A stretch of 6,422 nucleotides of DNA from an uncultured Alphaproteobacteria bacterium (GTDB lineage Bacteria > Pseudomonadota > Alphaproteobacteria > Rhizobiales > Aestuariivirgaceae): the NCBI GenBank assembly GCA_937868035.1, contig CALMLK010000124.1:1-6422 (forward strand). Reading direction: 5' to 3'. Position 1 is the first letter of the stretch. The number at the start of each line of letters is the position of its first letter. Made by a program: the position numbers and the translations under genes. Shown here piece after piece: positions 5,988-6,422 of this stretch. Under the pieces are notes generated by a model. That model saw only the letters and a list, made by a program, of their open reading frames with translations. It was not told where the DNA came from and made no database searches.

Positions 5988-6422
5988 ATGAACAAACTTT
6001 TCACAGTCCTGGGTGCCGGCCTTCTCGCCGGTTCGGCGCTTGCCGGTGTTGCCCGGGCTGACGAGCTCACCATCACATCGTGGGGTGGTGCGTATCAGGA
6101 TTCGCAGCGCGAAGCCTATTACAAGCCCTACATCGCCGCCGGCAACAAGATCACCGAGGCCGAGTACAACGGCGAAGTGGCGAAGATCAAGGCCATGGTG
6201 GAATCGGGCGCGATCACCTGGGACGTGATCGACGTGGACTCCGCCACGGCCCTTCAGGGCTGCGCCGAAGGTGCACTGGAAGTGATCGACTGGGCGAAGG
6301 TCGGCGTCGACAAGGCCAAGATGATCGGCGGCGAAGTGTCGGAATGCTCGGTCCCCACGATCGTGTTCGCGACCGTGTTCGGCTATGACGCTTCCAAGTT
6401 GAAGGATGGCCCGACCAGCATC
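5988..6422 (+). CDS. ABC transporter periplasmic substrate-binding protein, polyamine type, 3' end outside window
   Basis: The visible 145 residues begin MNKLFTVLGAGLLAGSALAG and continue to a Sec signal-peptide cleavage site after ARA (residue 24), so the mature protein starts DELTITSWGGAYQDS. The opening strand T-x-x-SWGGAYQ, the segment EYNGEVAKIKAMVESG (about 58-73) and WDVIDVDSATALQG (about 76-89) are typical of the spermidine/putrescine (PotD/PotF-like) extracellular solute-binding group in alphaproteobacteria. The mature domain also shows two cysteines (in GCAEG and SECSVPT) found in close relatives, possibly a disulfide. The protein would capture a polyamine or related cation in the periplasm for an ATP-driven importer whose permease and ATPase genes are expected beyond the window edge. 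The ligand cannot be assigned from this half. The start is set by GGAGG 6 bases upstream. The frame runs off the window, so only the N-terminal lobe is seen. Confidence 0.9.
   Translation, partial: MNKLFTVLGAGLLAGSALAGVARADELTITSWGGAYQDSQREAYYKPYIAAGNKITEAEYNGEVAKIKAMVESGAITWDVIDVDSATALQGCAEGALEVIDWAKVGVDKAKMIGGEVSECSVPTIVFATVFGYDASKLKDGPTSI

Noticed and set aside
5734..5991. 85-codon open frame spanning the binding-protein leader
   Set aside because: Its start falls within the -35 element of the predicted promoter and the product is Arg-rich and motif-free; only the short internal frames are considered, as possible leader peptides.

Overview
The window is GC-rich, with gene order and families typical of an alphaproteobacterium, probably of the Hyphomicrobiales or a nearby order. 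The pointers are a 5-formyltetrahydrofolate cyclo-ligase gene overlapping a YmdB-type phosphodiesterase gene, an alphaproteobacterial-looking 6S RNA, and a polyamine-type periplasmic binding protein. The genus cannot be fixed from the sequence alone.

Layout, left to right. (1) Bases 1-2357, plus strand: the 3' part of a large exported repeat protein. It has a signal-peptide end, an N-terminal beta-rich domain, three Cys/Trp-marked repeats and two DUF11-type repeats, the last of which stops early. (2) About 2361-2562, plus strand: a promoter-like element and a probable 6S RNA (ssrS), overlapped at its 5' end by a strong inverted repeat. (3) 2569-4133, minus strand: a two-gene operon of a type III polyketide synthase followed, with a 4-base ATGA overlap, by an ICMT-type membrane methyltransferase. 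This resembles the Bacillus bpsA-bpsB pair that makes methylated alkylpyrones. (4) 4286-5676, plus strand: fau (5-FTHF cyclo-ligase) and a ymdB-like metallophosphoesterase gene, overlapping by 10 bases. (5) 5677-5987: a 311-base non-coding stretch with a 22-base palindrome, an extended -10 promoter, several hairpins, a possible 19-codon leader peptide, a terminator-like hairpin with six T's, and a strong Shine-Dalgarno. (6) 5988 to the window end: the 5' part of an ABC-transporter substrate-binding protein of the spermidine/putrescine type.

How it fits together. In many proteobacteria the 6S RNA gene lies directly upstream of, and co-directional with, the fau/ygfA gene. Here both are present and co-directional, but about 1.7 kb carrying the antisense polyketide synthase/methyltransferase operon lies between them. 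This looks like an accessory lipid-biosynthesis cassette inserted into a conserved housekeeping locus. I see no CRISPR array, transposase, tRNA or defence system. The best leads are the interrupted 6S-fau locus, the PKS/methyltransferase pair, the competing hairpin at the 6S start, and the structured leader of the binding-protein gene.
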